From: Peronospora farinosa
Taxonomy: Eukaryota > Oomycota > Peronosporomycetes > Peronosporales > Peronosporaceae
DNA length: 64,000 nt
Direction of reading: 5' to 3'
Assembly: GCA_947646735.1 (NCBI GenBank)
Contig: CANTFK010000961.1
Span: 310,001 to 374,000 of the forward strand
This document shows positions 31,001-41,152 of the stretch, in pieces (the stretch's first letter is position 1; each line of letters opens with the position of its first letter). The position numbers and the translations under genes are program-made. The notes below the pieces were generated by a model. It was not told where the DNA came from, did no database searches, and saw nothing but the letters and a program-made list of their open reading frames with translations.

Positions 31001-31914
31001 GCGTACGTACAGAACACTGTCAAAAACATAAGCCCCGTGCCCCAGCCAACAGCGAAACCCTTTTTAATTCCAGCTGTTGTCGAAATCTTGAGTGCATCTT
31101 CATACTTGGTAATAAAGTGGTTGATCGAGTTAAACATGTGCACCGTGCGTACATTACTCAGTGCCTCCTGTGCCACGGCACCAGCTTTTCCATACGATTC
31201 AAGACCTTCCTGAGTAGCAGTTGACAAAACCTTCATGGCCAAAAACGCTGTAAAGGCAATAAATGGCGTAAAAGCAAGCAAGATCAGAGCCAGCTTCCAG
31301 CCTTTCACCAATCCAATGACGACCCCGGATACAGCCATGGAAAATAAATTGAGTCCGCCTCCAACTTTGTGTCCCATTCCGTCTTGAATCATCACTGTCG
31401 CTTCTGCGACACGAGACCCCAATTGCATTGGCTCATTCATATCAAACCAGCCAATTTCTTTGGTTATAATTGCATTAACATATTCACTTCGAATCCGTTT
31501 GGCTTGACGTGAAGCTGTTATGGTCCAGCATGCAACTTGAAAGGTTCCAGCTACAAAGACGGCAAGACCGACCCAGACAAAATGGAGTGCAACCTTTCGA
31601 ATGCCACTCTCAATGTTTGCACCTGAATCTTCTGGATTAAATGTATTGAGAACGTCTCCAAAGAGCACAATTTGAATCGGTTGAGAAACACCGGCAACCA
31701 AAGCTCCAATTGTGCCTAACACCATCAACAACTTATCGATACCGTCGGCATATGAAAAAAGTTCAGCCATGGAGACCACTTGACCCTCATGTATTGCAGC
31801 TTGTGCCTTATTTAGGCTGCTCTCGTCCGGTTCTTCAAAGCAAGCAAAAGCGACATCAAGACGATTGGTCTCATTTGCATTCTTTGGGGTACTTACTGTT
31901 ACGTATGTAGCCAT
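28042..31914 (-). CDS. Full-length ABCB/MDR-type ABC transporter
   Basis: Single-exon exporter of 1290 residues from the ATG at 31914, with the TMD-NBD-TMD-NBD layout of P-glycoproteins. NBD1: Walker A GPSGSGKST at about residue 430, signature LSGGQKQRIAIARAI, Walker B ILLLDEATSALD, H-loop IIAHRLSTIRNA. NBD2: Walker A GASGSGKST at about 1080, signature VSGGQKQRIAIARAI, Walker B VLLLDEATSALD. In NBD2 the leading Leu of LSGGQ is Val. Both sites look catalytically complete. Expected in the plasma membrane, exporting hydrophobic compounds; in plant pathogens this class is often linked to drug or phytoalexin efflux (family knowledge, not shown here). Confidence 0.96.
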   Translation of the reverse strand: MATYVTVSTPKNANETNRLDVAFACFEEPDESSLNKAQAAIHEGQVVSMAELFSYADGIDKLLMVLGTIGALVAGVSQPIQIVLFGDVLNTFNPEDSGANIESGIRKVALHFVWVGLAVFVAGTFQVACWTITASRQAKRIRSEYVNAIITKEIGWFDMNEPMQLGSRVAEATVMIQDGMGHKVGGGLNLFSMAVSGVVIGLVKGWKLALILLAFTPFIAFTAFLAMKVLSTATQEGLESYGKAGAVAQEALSNVRTVHMFNSINHFITKYEDALKISTTAGIKKGFAVGWGTGLMFLTVFCTYAGGMYFGALMVANDNLDGNKCTGNGCYDGGRVITVFFAVIMGAIALGQAAPSAEAITLARAAAFSVFRTIKRPSLIDPISDEGKKLDKVMGRIEIEKVTFAYPSRPEVQVCSDYSLTIEPGETVALVGPSGSGKSTIVSLLERFYDPLSGTVKVDGVDVRMLNAKWLRSQVGLVGQEPSLFATSIMENIRYGCPAATDEQVIEAAKMANAYNFIKEFPQGFQTEVGERGAQLSGGQKQRIAIARAIIKNPPILLLDEATSALDTESERIVQASLDKLLANSNRTTIIIAHRLSTIRNASRIAVHSGGAIVEIGSHDELLKLENGHYRLLVEAQNRNATEQKEGSAAAVITVENNESSDDIHLRSGRSSGRLISRHSKSGKEGVVAANDNEAGGVDLPPFSMARVWKMSMPEWKFMFVGSLGAIANAAVFPVWGVLLVNVTVLFFNIDYTKSKMMDEARWWSLGFVGLGIGFALSNILQHYGFSVVSQNLITRVRLATFSAMLRQEIGWFDLDENTSGALVSRLATDSAILQAMTSETLNRGLVNLTTITIAFGIAFFYSWQMTLILLAAFPVLVVSSYIQAQVMAGTSGNKKNNDADTAADSLLSEAISSIRTVASFSMEEGLNTLYVDYLNTSKQVDIKSGIIGGVAFGFSHGAKFLVMALLFYISGRWISRGVVTFKEFFMVLMVIMLSTFAVGMAAQNSTDGAKAKLSAQRVFKVIDRKPIIDATSGTGRSLDHVDGDIEFRNLEFTYPARPDAKIYKNYSLKVARGQTVALVGASGSGKSTAISLLERFYDPTAGEVTLDGHNLKELNLQWLRENMSLVSQEPVLFAGTIAENIELGKPGSTRDEIVEAAKKANAFDFISSFPYGFDTDVGDRGAQVSGGQKQRIAIARAILRDPAVLLLDEATSALDNESERVVQASLDRLLSLKQRTTIIVAHRLSTIRNANLIAVTHEGAIVEQGTHDQLMQLPNGMYKGLVARQMSAH

Positions 31915-32244
31915 TTTATCCACTAAATCAATAAAGAAATTTAGGTTTTAAAAACGTTTGGTTTCGCCAAAACGAAGCAAATTTCTAAATGAAGAAATGT
32001 TGTAAGCGAGCTTTTGAATCTATTTATTCTGGGTGATAAATCGGGAGCTTTAGGGTATGGCAACTTTGGTTTTTTGGTTGCGTCGACAAGACGCTGTCTC
32101 TTGTTGTTTTATGCATAAATTGCGTGTCACTACGATTACCATGTGGCTTTCTTTGTTTTGATTGGATACACTTCGAATTAACTGGGTACGTGTGTAAAGA
32201 AGAGGTCTCAAATAACAAAAGAGAAACGTCGTCGCAACTTCCGT
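31915..32244. other. Upstream region of the ABC transporter gene
   Basis: 330 bp with no recognised gene; presumed promoter and 5' UTR of the minus-strand transporter. Confidence 0.4.
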
Positions 32245-32526
32245 ATGGAAAAAAAGGAAACAGCTGGCGAGTCGCAGCATTGGATCCAAAAAGACGTGAA
32301 TAGTCAGCCAAAAAAAGACCCATTACAATTGGATTATGCAATCTTGTGTGGCCTTTCTGACCAGTTTCCGTATAAGGTCATGCGTACTGTATGTAGCTCA
32401 TGCCACACGACGTGTACATCGACCAGACGGTCGACCTAGCTGCAGCAGCTTTTTTGTACCGCTGTCGTGGTGTCTCAACGACGATGTGGTATTGTACCCC
32501 TGTTGTTAGGTGAGACTGGCGGCTAG
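32245..32526 (+). CDS. Possible small two-exon gene of unknown function
   Basis: Exon 1 (32245-32388, 48 codons) ends at GTATGT. A 51-bp intron ends ACCTAG and exon 2 (32440-32526) stays open for 28 codons to TAG, phase 0 to phase 0, giving 76 residues. Exon 1 is hydrophilic then FPYKVMRT; exon 2 is LQQLFCTAVVVSQRRCG followed by IVPLLLGETGG. It may be helical, but I do not recognise a family. The clean junction supports it; the short length is the main doubt. Confidence 0.35.
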
Positions 32527-32705
32527 AAGGCGTACTTAAAGAAATATAGAAATAACATTTTTAATACCATTTGCCATATCAGTGCGTGATATTAAAAGTG
32601 GTAGTTCTTATAGAGGATCGTGCGTAAAATCTAGAAAGTGTAAAGTCAGCTTATCATCTTGTCTTCTACTCGACCTCTTGCTACCTTTGTAACTGCTACA
32701 CCACC

Positions 32706-34205
32706 TTATTTCTTCTTACCAAAGAACAATCCCCACTTCTGGTCACCCTCACTGCAACGCACGATCTTTGCTTTCCAGCCATCTACAATGTACTTGAAGT
32801 CTGTCTCGCTTGTCTCCGCAATAAAATCTTCCTTGTGCGTTAGCGTACGACTCAATTCTTCCTTCAACACGTCCTCAAACTGTTGTGTACGATCCTCAGC
32901 TAGCACATTAGTAAAACCTACCGATTCCAGCATCTTGCCATACTGAGACGGAGACAATAAATGGTATCCGCGGCTAGCCACATATTCTTTGAATCGATCT
33001 GTTGATTCCTGCTCGCCCTGGCAGTAGTCCGAGATAAGCACTCGACCGCCTGGCTTCAGCCAACGGAAGAACTTGGCAAATAAAGCCTGTTTGTCTTTAA
33101 TGTGCAGGATCGTGTCACGAGAGTAGACGACGTCAAAGGATGCATCGGGATACTCCTTCTTCGTGGCGTCACAGATCTCAACCTCCACGTCGATACTCGG
33201 ATCCTGCATCGATGTCTCGAGAGCACGGTGCACCATGTTTGTGGAGAGGTCAATTCCGACAACAGAGACACCGAACTGACGAGCCATGTAAAAGTCCCCT
33301 CCTCCAATGCCACAGCCTACGTCCAGAACTCTCTCACCAGGTTTGAGGTTGAGCTTCTCGACGAACTCGGTAGTGGTCGTTTGGCCACCAGTACTTACAT
33401 ACCCCTGTCCAAAGATCTTCTCATAACGCGTGATACTCTGGTTTGAGTACTGCTGTTCATCCAAGAACTTCTGGAACGTCGAAACGGCCTCATCGTTGCT
33501 AGTTAAAGATCTTTCCGTGATGGTCTTTGTGTAGTTGAAGTAGATCTGTCCATTGTTTTTCTTGATTTTGCGGTATGTGGCGACGCTACCAGAGGACTCA
33601 AGGGTGAAGTATCCCAAGTCTCCGTTATCTTCCTTGGACACCACGGATCCAAAAGCCCCCACGTAGAACGCAGGATGGCGATAATGCGTCGGATTCGAAT
33701 TGCGTTTTGCATCTCCTGATTGTCGGAAGCACGACTCACGGAAGAAAAGTTTGCCACCGGGACGTAGCCACTTGATGGCCTTTTTGGCGAATGCCTTGAC
33801 TTCTTCATCTCCAAGATACATAAAGATCCAATTGGAAAAGATGACGTCAAAAGAGTTTGGCTTGCTCTCAAGTGTGACGACATCTTTACAAAGGAACTCG
33901 ATGTTCTCCAAGTGGCCATTGGTGTTGACGTTAGCTTCGTGGAAACCTGCAATGAACTCCACAGCTGTAACACTCTTGGCGTTCTTGGCGAGGATAGAGG
34001 TGAAACGGCCAATACCAGCCGCAAGCTCCAGCACGTCTTTGCCCTTCATGGAGGGGGCGTGTTCCATGATCTCCGGTATCTCTTGCTCGTGCAGAACTTT
34101 GGCGTTTGAGTCGAGCATCATCGTCTCAATGTCCGCACTGGAGCTGTGTTCCGTCCAATATGACTTCATTTGCTGGCGAATCTTGTCGTCCCTTTCGATC
34201 TTCAT
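32706..34205 (-). CDS. Phosphoethanolamine N-methyltransferase, two-domain plant type
   Basis: Converts phosphoethanolamine to phosphocholine by three SAM-dependent methylations. 499 residues from the ATG at 34205. N-terminal methyltransferase domain with SAM motif I VLELAAGIGRF and FDVIFSNWIFMYL; C-terminal domain with VLDVGCGIGGG, VVGIDLS and VVYSRDTILHI. The tandem two-domain layout and length match plant PEAMT, while nematode enzymes split the domains between proteins. This gives a CDP-choline route input independent of host choline. Confidence 0.93.
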   Translation of the reverse strand: MKIERDDKIRQQMKSYWTEHSSSADIETMMLDSNAKVLHEQEIPEIMEHAPSMKGKDVLELAAGIGRFTSILAKNAKSVTAVEFIAGFHEANVNTNGHLENIEFLCKDVVTLESKPNSFDVIFSNWIFMYLGDEEVKAFAKKAIKWLRPGGKLFFRESCFRQSGDAKRNSNPTHYRHPAFYVGAFGSVVSKEDNGDLGYFTLESSGSVATYRKIKKNNGQIYFNYTKTITERSLTSNDEAVSTFQKFLDEQQYSNQSITRYEKIFGQGYVSTGGQTTTTEFVEKLNLKPGERVLDVGCGIGGGDFYMARQFGVSVVGIDLSTNMVHRALETSMQDPSIDVEVEICDATKKEYPDASFDVVYSRDTILHIKDKQALFAKFFRWLKPGGRVLISDYCQGEQESTDRFKEYVASRGYHLLSPSQYGKMLESVGFTNVLAEDRTQQFEDVLKEELSRTLTHKEDFIAETSETDFKYIVDGWKAKIVRCSEGDQKWGLFFGKKK

Positions 34206-34859
34206 CTTCTTTTCTTGTCTTAAAGTTACTTGATTGTCACGCTTCAAGTTGGGGAATGAACACCAAGTCAGATTCGCACATGTCTATCACCCTGACATCT
34301 GCGTGTTCGTGGGTTGCTCATTGAGAATCTTTCCAGTCTCTCCTTACAAAAAACAAGATACTTGCAAGCATTTACAGTGCATTTTCGTTTAGTGGTCTTA
34401 TCCAATTGAGCAACTGCGTGTTCGAACGCCCATCTCCCTGAATTATGATCAGGAGCACTGCTACGGTGTTAAGCTACACTGCGGAATTGCTTTTTCTGCC
34501 AGCTTTGTCAAACGGTTTATCCACTGTCATATGCGAATATAAATACAAGCGCACATATAATACGGGTTTAATCCACTAGACTCAGTAGAAATTGCAATCA
34601 GATTCAATGGCGGTTACTGCTTCTCAGTCTGGTCGCACTGCAACTCGATCTACACCCGAGATTTCATCTCGCTCTTCCCTACCTTTGATCTATCAAATCA
34701 TGCGCTTGAACTTGTCACTGCTTGTGGTATTGAGCACTCTTTTGGCAATCGTAGAAGTACTGAGAGGCCTCATTTCTCTAGCAATCGTAATGAATCATGA
34801 GCCTTGACTGAAAACATTCCCATTTTCAAAAGTCTGGGGGTGTACTGCGTATATTATTG
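34206..34859. other. Intergenic region, small ORF of doubtful status
   Basis: 654 bp between PEAMT and RAD51. A plus-strand frame at 34592-34807 encodes about 71 residues with one hydrophobic span (LSLLVVLSTLLAIVEVL). There is no homology I know, and it ends in the RAD51 3' side. Otherwise nothing is seen. Confidence 0.3.
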
Positions 34860-36444
34860 CTAGTTGAGCTCGTCCTGAATACCTTGTTCCGTGATAGAAT
34901 AGATGGCATCCGATTCCGGCAGGATGGGGGAATCGACAACCTTCATAACACGATTCTCACCACGGCCCTTTTTCAGGCGAAGTCTGATGAAGCAAGCGCG
35001 TACATAACAACCATGTTACTCAAACACGCAATGGCAAATAGTGTTGTATGACTGCAACAGCATACCTGGTACAAGACGCATGGGCCATGATGTTGCCACC
35101 AATGGGCTGAAGCGGGTCCTTGGCAAACATGCCAGAATCTGGATTTGCAGTCATCTGATGCGGCATAAACAGCAAGACTCAGCATTTTTAACAATGAATG
35201 GCCAAATAGCAGGCATCTTCAAGTAGGGACATACCTGGTTTGTGATCACGACTGCAACGCCAAATTCGTCGGCCATTTTTGTAAGAGCACGGAGGAATCT
35301 AATATCCACAGAGTATCAGAGCACTCAGTAAAATGATACACATGCACAACCACAATACAGCACTTTGCAAACAGCATACTTGGCCAACTCCTGCTGTCGA
35401 GCTGCTAGCTCTCCACGGCCTGAATAATCTGTTCTGAAGAGCGCTGTAGCACTATCGACAATCACGAGCGCAAATCGAGACTCTGCCATCATAGCCGACG
35501 CTTGAATCAGCAACTGCATCTGATGCTCCGAGTTGTACGCACGCGCAAACGCCACATTGTCCAACACGCTATCACCATCCAAGCCGTATCTCTCTGCAAT
35601 AGCCTGCAACCTCTGAGGACGGAAGGTGCCTTCTGTGTCGATATACAACGCCTTGCCTTCACCACCACCGCGATCCACCGGCAGCTGGCACGTCACGCAG
35701 AGTTGGTGGCACAATTGTGTCTTACCCGTCCGAAACTCTCCAAACAGCTCTGTGATTGAACCCGTCTCAATACCACCTATATAGCAGCAAACAACTGTAA
35801 TCTCACCCACACCTTCACATTCTCGAACGTTACACTCAGCAGGACGAACGCACCTTTCAACAGTTCATCAACAGCATTGGAGCCCGTCGATAACGTAATC
35901 AGATCTTTCCTACTTTCCATCACATCTGTCGCCTTCATACCAACAAAATAGTCCATTAGTCAGCAAAAAAATAATGAAAAAATCCGGCATAGGCTCCGCC
36001 TCAATGCTGTTGGATCTGAAATAACTCCCGCACCGTCGTAAAGCCCATGTTAACCAGCTCCCGTGCTGCTTTGAGAATTTTATCTGCCTTCACTTCACTA
36101 ATGCCTTTTATGCCTACAAGCTGCTTCTTGGTGGCCATCGCCACGGCGTCTACCGTGTGCATTCCGGCCTCCTTGAGCTTGTTAACATCTGTGGTATTAA
36201 TACCCGCTTGCTCCAGGATATTCACAAGTCGTGGACCTTGCTAATCAATTTTAATATAACGTCATAAGAAACAAATACATAATCAAATTACAATAATGAT
36301 AATAAAAACTTGCACTTGAATATACAAACTTCACGACTGGAAAAATGATAAGACACCACGTTTATCTCGAGCTAGAAAGGACCCTACCATCTCATGATGC
36401 TCGACAGCCATTTCCTGCTCTTCTTCCTGGTACTGGCCATTCAT
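34860..36444 (-). CDS. RAD51: RAD51 recombinase (7 exons)
   Basis: RecA-family strand-exchange ATPase of homologous recombination. Minus-strand exons 36444-36388, 36240-36034, 35932-35854, 35776-35380, 35298-35235, 35154-35066 and 34983-34860 give 338 residues (human 339). N-terminal HhH region [14 protein letters not shown], Walker [27 protein letters not shown], Walker [22 protein letters not shown], then VAVVITNQ and [14 protein letters not shown]. Exon 2 must end at FTT (GTGCGG donor), because this restores [21 protein letters not shown] in register with human RAD51. The L2 loop begins [10 protein letters not shown], which is more DMC1-like, but [16 protein letters not shown] is RAD51-type. 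The terminal region is divergent (ends GIQDELN). Confidence 0.92.
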
Positions 36445-36630
36445 CGTGACGTCTCTTTCTCTCTCTCTTTGCTGCTGGAAGTAAAATGGCTTAAGAGCTT
36501 CTAACAACAATTACACACGATAAGCGTCATGACCCAAATTTTGTACCCAAGTGGTTTCGATTCGTACTTAGAGAGAAAAGAAAAACTCCCGATCAAATCA
36601 GATGGTGAGCATGAAAGTATCACAACATAT
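36445..36630. other. RAD51 upstream region
   Basis: Short non-coding stretch between RAD51 and the first transposon-derived sequence. The boundary with the transposon block is not sharp. Confidence 0.35.
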
Positions 36631-37032
36631 TATTGACACTTATATGAAGTGTCAATAAAATTATTAGTATAACTAATAACGTTTGACAATATTATCTTTT
36701 CCTATAATATTGTCCCTGCATCTTCATGAAGGTGGAGATGACCTCTAACTGGTTGATATAGACCAATATATCAACCAAGGCGCTGACTCATGACCCGATG
36801 GACGCGCGTAATGAGTGGAGGGCAAGTTGTTAACATACATAGTTGAAGTTTAATATAGCTAAAACAAGGTTGTAACAAATAGATTTATTAAATACAGTTT
36901 CTTTTTTCTATCTAACCCCTTTGTTGATAAGACTTCCTCTATCACGTGTACGTGAAGTTCTGAGGCACCTGCTTTCACTGTAGTCAGCGAAGGTAGATTT
37001 TACTCTAAGAGTATAATCAGAGGGGGCCCCAT
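36631..37032 (+). repeat. LTR-like, hairpin-rich sequence of a decayed Ty3 element
   Basis: Non-coding, AT-rich, ending ATTACA just before CCTGGTAGCAC, which looks like an LTR end followed by a tRNA primer site. It starts with four consecutive perfect stem-loops (11, 8, 11 and 11 bp stems) between 36631 and 36777. A left LTR boundary is not seen, so it may be truncated. A gag frame follows at once. Confidence 0.5.
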
Positions 37033-37050
37033 TACACCTGGTAGCACTTC

Positions 37051-37435
37051 GTGATCCGTTTAACGACCACCGTATTATCCGCTATAAAATCAGCGGATGA
37101 AAGACGTCATTACGCAACGCGTAATGACATCTTTCATTTGAGTGATCTCGAATGGAATGAGGTTCAGCGTATGGCTGAAACCAGGATCGACAATTCTGCC
37201 TTTGGTGCCATGTTGCTCTCTCTTAGCGGAGACGAACAACATGCAACATCGACAACTCATACAGCATGAACTTGACGAAGTTGTAAAGAAACTCACCGTG
37301 TTTCAGGAGCAACGTTCTCAGACATTGCTTTGTTAAGAGAACAAGGCGCTCAACAAGCTGACTTGTTGATGCAGCTTGTTGCTCAACAGTCTGAACTGCC
37401 GGAACAACAGCAGGCTAGTGCTACTGCTGCCGGGT
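37051..37435 (+). pseudogene. Ty3 gag N-terminal remnant
   Basis: Frame ADERRHYATRNDIFHLSDLEW to about 37268, then stops and frame changes, resuming as LLREQGAQQADLLMQLVAQQ up to a TAG at about 37433. This Glu/Gln-rich pattern is common in oomycete Ty3 Gag N-termini. Not functional. The rest of its gag seems to resume at about 53370. Confidence 0.5.
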
Positions 37436-39873
37436 AGACGCATAAACGTCGACCAGACTTCTGTAGTTTGACGTCTCCAAGTACAAGGCAGTCAAAACCA
37501 CCAAGTCTTGAACCACTCGGTGGTAGCGTTAACGAAACGCGTGGGTGTCTGAGGCTTTTGACATAGAACGAAGTGTAGCCGGTAGAGGCGTGCACGGAGT
37601 TATTGAGTGCAAACTTAACAACAGGAAGCATAGAGCTCCAACGCCGAGGCGTATCAGCACAAACGCTGGGGAGGATATCTTCGACAACGCGTTTAACACG
37701 TTCAGTTTGACCATCGGTCTGCAAGTTATTCGCTGTGGACATGTCTGATCGGCAGGCCTAGCACCTGGAAGACGAGCTTCCAAAACTTACTTGTGAAGCG
37801 TGGATCACGATTAGAAACAATTGCCATGTTGGCGAAACGCTCGATCGATAGAAATCTGTCTGTACCTCACCATCGATCGAGTCTGGCACAGCCGCTAAGT
37901 GAGCCATTTTTCTCAAACGGTCAACAAAGACCACAATACCTGTGTTGCCATGCAAATCTTTCGGTAGACCAAACACAAAATCCATACTAAAGGACTCCCA
38001 ACACCCAGTGTGGACAGGCAAACTAACCAAATGCGCCGCCGAATGGGGCGAGGGTTTCACCCCTTAACGTGTTTCACACGTACGCACATATGTGCCTACC
38101 CATTTATACAGCTGGGCCACCAGTAACTTTGGCATACTGCCCCATAGGTCTTTCCACGACCCAAATGACCACCGATGGCTGTGTCATGTATCTCGTGGAG
38201 GATCCGATACTTCAGATCCTCATCATGAGGAACCACAATACGCGGTGGATCCGCCACATCTGTAAAACAGTACAACAGCCCCTGACCGATTGAATATTCG
38301 ATGAAGGCTCGCACGTAATTGTGCCGACAATTTAATGTTCGAGTCTTAAAACTCATCACTGCTAAGATCATGTAGCAGGGCTACACATGGATCGTCTTTA
38401 GCGTACGCCATATAATCAAATTCGGTGATAGAAGACGACAAAGTCATAACATGAGCAACTCATAGTCAGGTCTGCGTGACAACGCATCAGCCAAATCGTT
38501 TTGCTTGTCCGGCTTGTACTTCACCTCGAAGTCATATTCAGCAAAGAATGATAGCCATCTGGCCATTCTCTGCGATAGATGAGGCGACTGAGTCACAGTG
38601 CGTAAAGACACATGATCGGTATAGATCACAAAAGGCTTCGAGCATAGCAGATGAGCTTTGAACTTGACCAGAGCATACTACATTCCAAGTAGCTCTTTGT
38701 CATGAACTGGATAGGTCTTTTCTGCAGCTTTCAGCTGGCGAGATTCAAAAGCGATCACGCGCTCACGACCTTCATCATCTATTTGTAACAGAGCACTGCC
38801 AATAGAAAAATCCGACGTGTCACATACTACAGTACGCTAAACGGTCGATCAGGGTCTGTCAAAGACAAATATAGGGGCATGATGTTGGCTTGACTCCGCC
38901 GCTTGAAAAGCGTCCTCGTGTTCGGCATACCAACACCATTTTTCATCCTTTTTAGAGAGATTAGATAAAAATGGCCGAGCCATAACAGCGTAATTCTCGC
39001 TGTACTTATGCAAGTATTTGGCAAGACCAAGCCACATTCGCAAGTCCTTCTAGGACTGTGGAAAAGGCCAACCGACTATGGCTTTGAACTTAGCGGGATC
39101 CCCTCTCTGAGGCCTCGCTTTCAAATGAAGCACCCTAGAAAGACAATCTCTTCGGCACCGAAGATGCACTTGAATGCATTAGCATAAAGTTTATTACTCG
39201 AGCATAGCTCGTAAATGAACAATGTGGTTATCAGTATCAGACCGCCCATGTTCAGCACGACTACGGACAAAAAATGTCATCGAATTAAGTTTGTGCATCA
39301 TTTCGATGGGGTCGAAACAATTGCGTCACCAAACGGTTAAACGTAGCCGGAGCATTTGACAGCTCCTGGGGCATCACCAACCACCTCCAGAGCATACTAC
39401 TTGGAGTACTAACCGCTGTGAACGGAACATCCCTAGCTCGCATGAGCAATTAGTAAAACCATCGACTAAGTCGAGCGCACTTAACATGGTACAACCGACC
39501 ATATTGTATTAAAGGACATCCTTTTAGGTGTGTGAAGGTGGCCTGCGTCGTGGCTTAGGTGGCGAACGCGGTGAAAATGGAGGTGGTTTGCGTCGGGTCT
39601 CTGGTGGTGATCGCGGTGAGAATGAAAGTGGTCTGCGTCGGAATTCTGATGGCGATCGCGAGGAAGGCGGTATGCGATGAGGCAACCGCCGCCGCGGCGG
39701 TTGTGTTTGGCTTCTGTGCAGGTATAGTGGAGCATTTGGCTTATTATAAGCATGAACAATACGCCACATACCATTAGGTTTCTTAACACAGAAAGTCGGT
39801 GTCGAGTGCGAAAAATTACTTTCGCGCACCATACTCGCCGTGTAATCTGCATGAAAGAACTTTTCAATGACGT
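37383..39873 (-). pseudogene. Decayed Ty3 pol: integrase, RNase H and RT pieces
   Basis: Read on the minus strand from 39873 leftward: RT start (FFHADYTASMVRES, then HSTPTFCVKKPNGMWRIVHAYNKPNA), a repetitive insertion at 39540-39690, RNase H end (HVSLRTVTQSPHLSQRMARWL, DLADALSRRPDYELL), integrase zinc region (HEIHDTAIGGHLGRGKT), integrase core (SMDFVFGLPKD, QTDGQTERVKRVVED). Many frameshifts and stops. The RT 5' part continues on the far side of the young element at 52951-53335. Confidence 0.8.
39540..39690 (-). repeat. Imperfect tandem repeat inside the decayed RT
   Basis: Repeated GGTGGCGATCGCGGTGAGAA-like units that encode Arg/Pro/Ser-rich SPRSPPETRRKPP-type residues where RT should continue after HAYNKPNA. 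Copies are imperfect. Confidence 0.6.
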
Positions 39874-41135
39874 TGTGGAGAAGTGCCAGAGAAATGGGGG
39901 GCCCTTCGTAGTTATTATAATAACTGGCGGGAAAGATCTCGGTCACTCTCTTGAATGAGTGACAGGAAGTGACCAGGGTCCCGAACTGGTCCAAGGTCCC
40001 GAGTTCGGAGAAGATACTAGGATGCCCTACACTACAGACCAAAGGACCAGTGCTGCTAGGACAGCTTAAGTTGACCCCAGGTAACAGGTGGGTCCCAGAC
40101 AACAGGTGGACCCAGGTGACCGGTGGACCCCAGGCAACAGGTTGACTCAGACAACAGGTGGACCCAGGTGACCGGTGGACCTCCGGTGACAGGTGGACCC
40201 CAGGTAACATGTGGACCCCAGGCAACATGCGGACCCCAGGTAACAGGGGCCCAGGGGTACCAGGATACTAGGGCTCAGGGGCCTAGGGGTGCCAGGGTAC
40301 GGGGCCTAGGGGTACCAGGGTGCCGGGGCCTAGGGGTGCCAGGGTACCGGGGTACCGGGGTACCGGGGCCCAGGGGTACCGGGGCCCAGGGTACCGAGGC
40401 CCAGGGGTACCAGGGCCCAATGTCCGAGGGTGCAGAACCGGTACACAGAATATTGAAGATTACAGAAAGTACAGGGTACCAAGGAGCCAGTCCTTCCTCC
40501 AAGAGTCGGCACGTGGCACTTTCCAGATCAAAGGGTTAGGGTTAGGCAAGAAAAGCATACAAGGTATAAGATAAATAAACACACTCGAATTTGCATTACA
40601 CGTGGCAGCTTTAAGCGCCCCTCCTAAGCTTCTCCGTCGCTACACCTCTTCCGGGCGGGATACCCTTTGGCCCCCCGACGTCCAGCAGGTGTTAGACGGC
40701 TCAAGCAACGCAAGTTGAACCTCAGGATAGTTGGCCTGAGGTGTCAAGTAAGTGTCAACACTCTACGACCCGCTACAGGAAGCGGTTTCCCTACGGGGAA
40801 GAACACAAAGGGGTCCAAGGACCAAGAACAGTCAGCCACCAAAGGGGTACATAGTACCAGGTGCATCGCTCTCGACTAAGTCGATTGATCCCAAGAAACC
40901 CGGTCCCAAGTGAAGTATATCCACTCGGGGACCACCAAGTCCAAGTCTTATACAAAGACCAAGTTTAAGTCTTCTACGTCAACCGAGGAGCAAGACCAGC
41001 CAAGCCGACGGGTACACAAGGTGAGACCCAAGGCCAACACGACACGGTATCGGGGTACCCCCTCCGTAAGTCGGCAGTCCGGCGCTGTGTGTGTTTGTGG
41101 ATCTCCTACGTTGTTTGAGAATCCACTCCACCACA
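39874..41135 (+). repeat. 5' LTR of the young Ty3 element
   Basis: 1262 bp, TG...CA ends. It contains two minisatellite arrays: 40073-40250 (units around CAGGTGGACCCCAGGTAAC) and 40250-40432 (GGGGCCTAGGGGTACCAGGG-type units). The rest is nearly identical to the 3' LTR. Confidence 0.93.
40073..40432 (+). repeat. Two adjacent minisatellites inside the 5' LTR
   Basis: The first array has about 22-bp units with AGGTGGACCC. The second has GC-rich, partly palindromic units with GGTACC and CCTAGG. The second array is longer in the 3' LTR (51960-52240). Confidence 0.85.
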
Positions 41136-41152
41136 ATGGTGCGCGTGCCCGG
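41136..41152 (+). other. Probable tRNA primer binding site overlapping the gag start
   Basis: Directly after the LTR end, ATGGTGCGCGTGCCCGG. TGG at 41137 is expected to pair with a tRNA CCA end. The same bases hold the gag ATG (41136-41138). The tRNA identity was not determined. Confidence 0.55.

Noticed and set aside
35990..36033. GC-AG or skipped intron in RAD51 to keep RELFQIQQ
   Set aside because: Ending exon 2 at FTT with a GTGCGG donor gives exact register with known RAD51 proteins.
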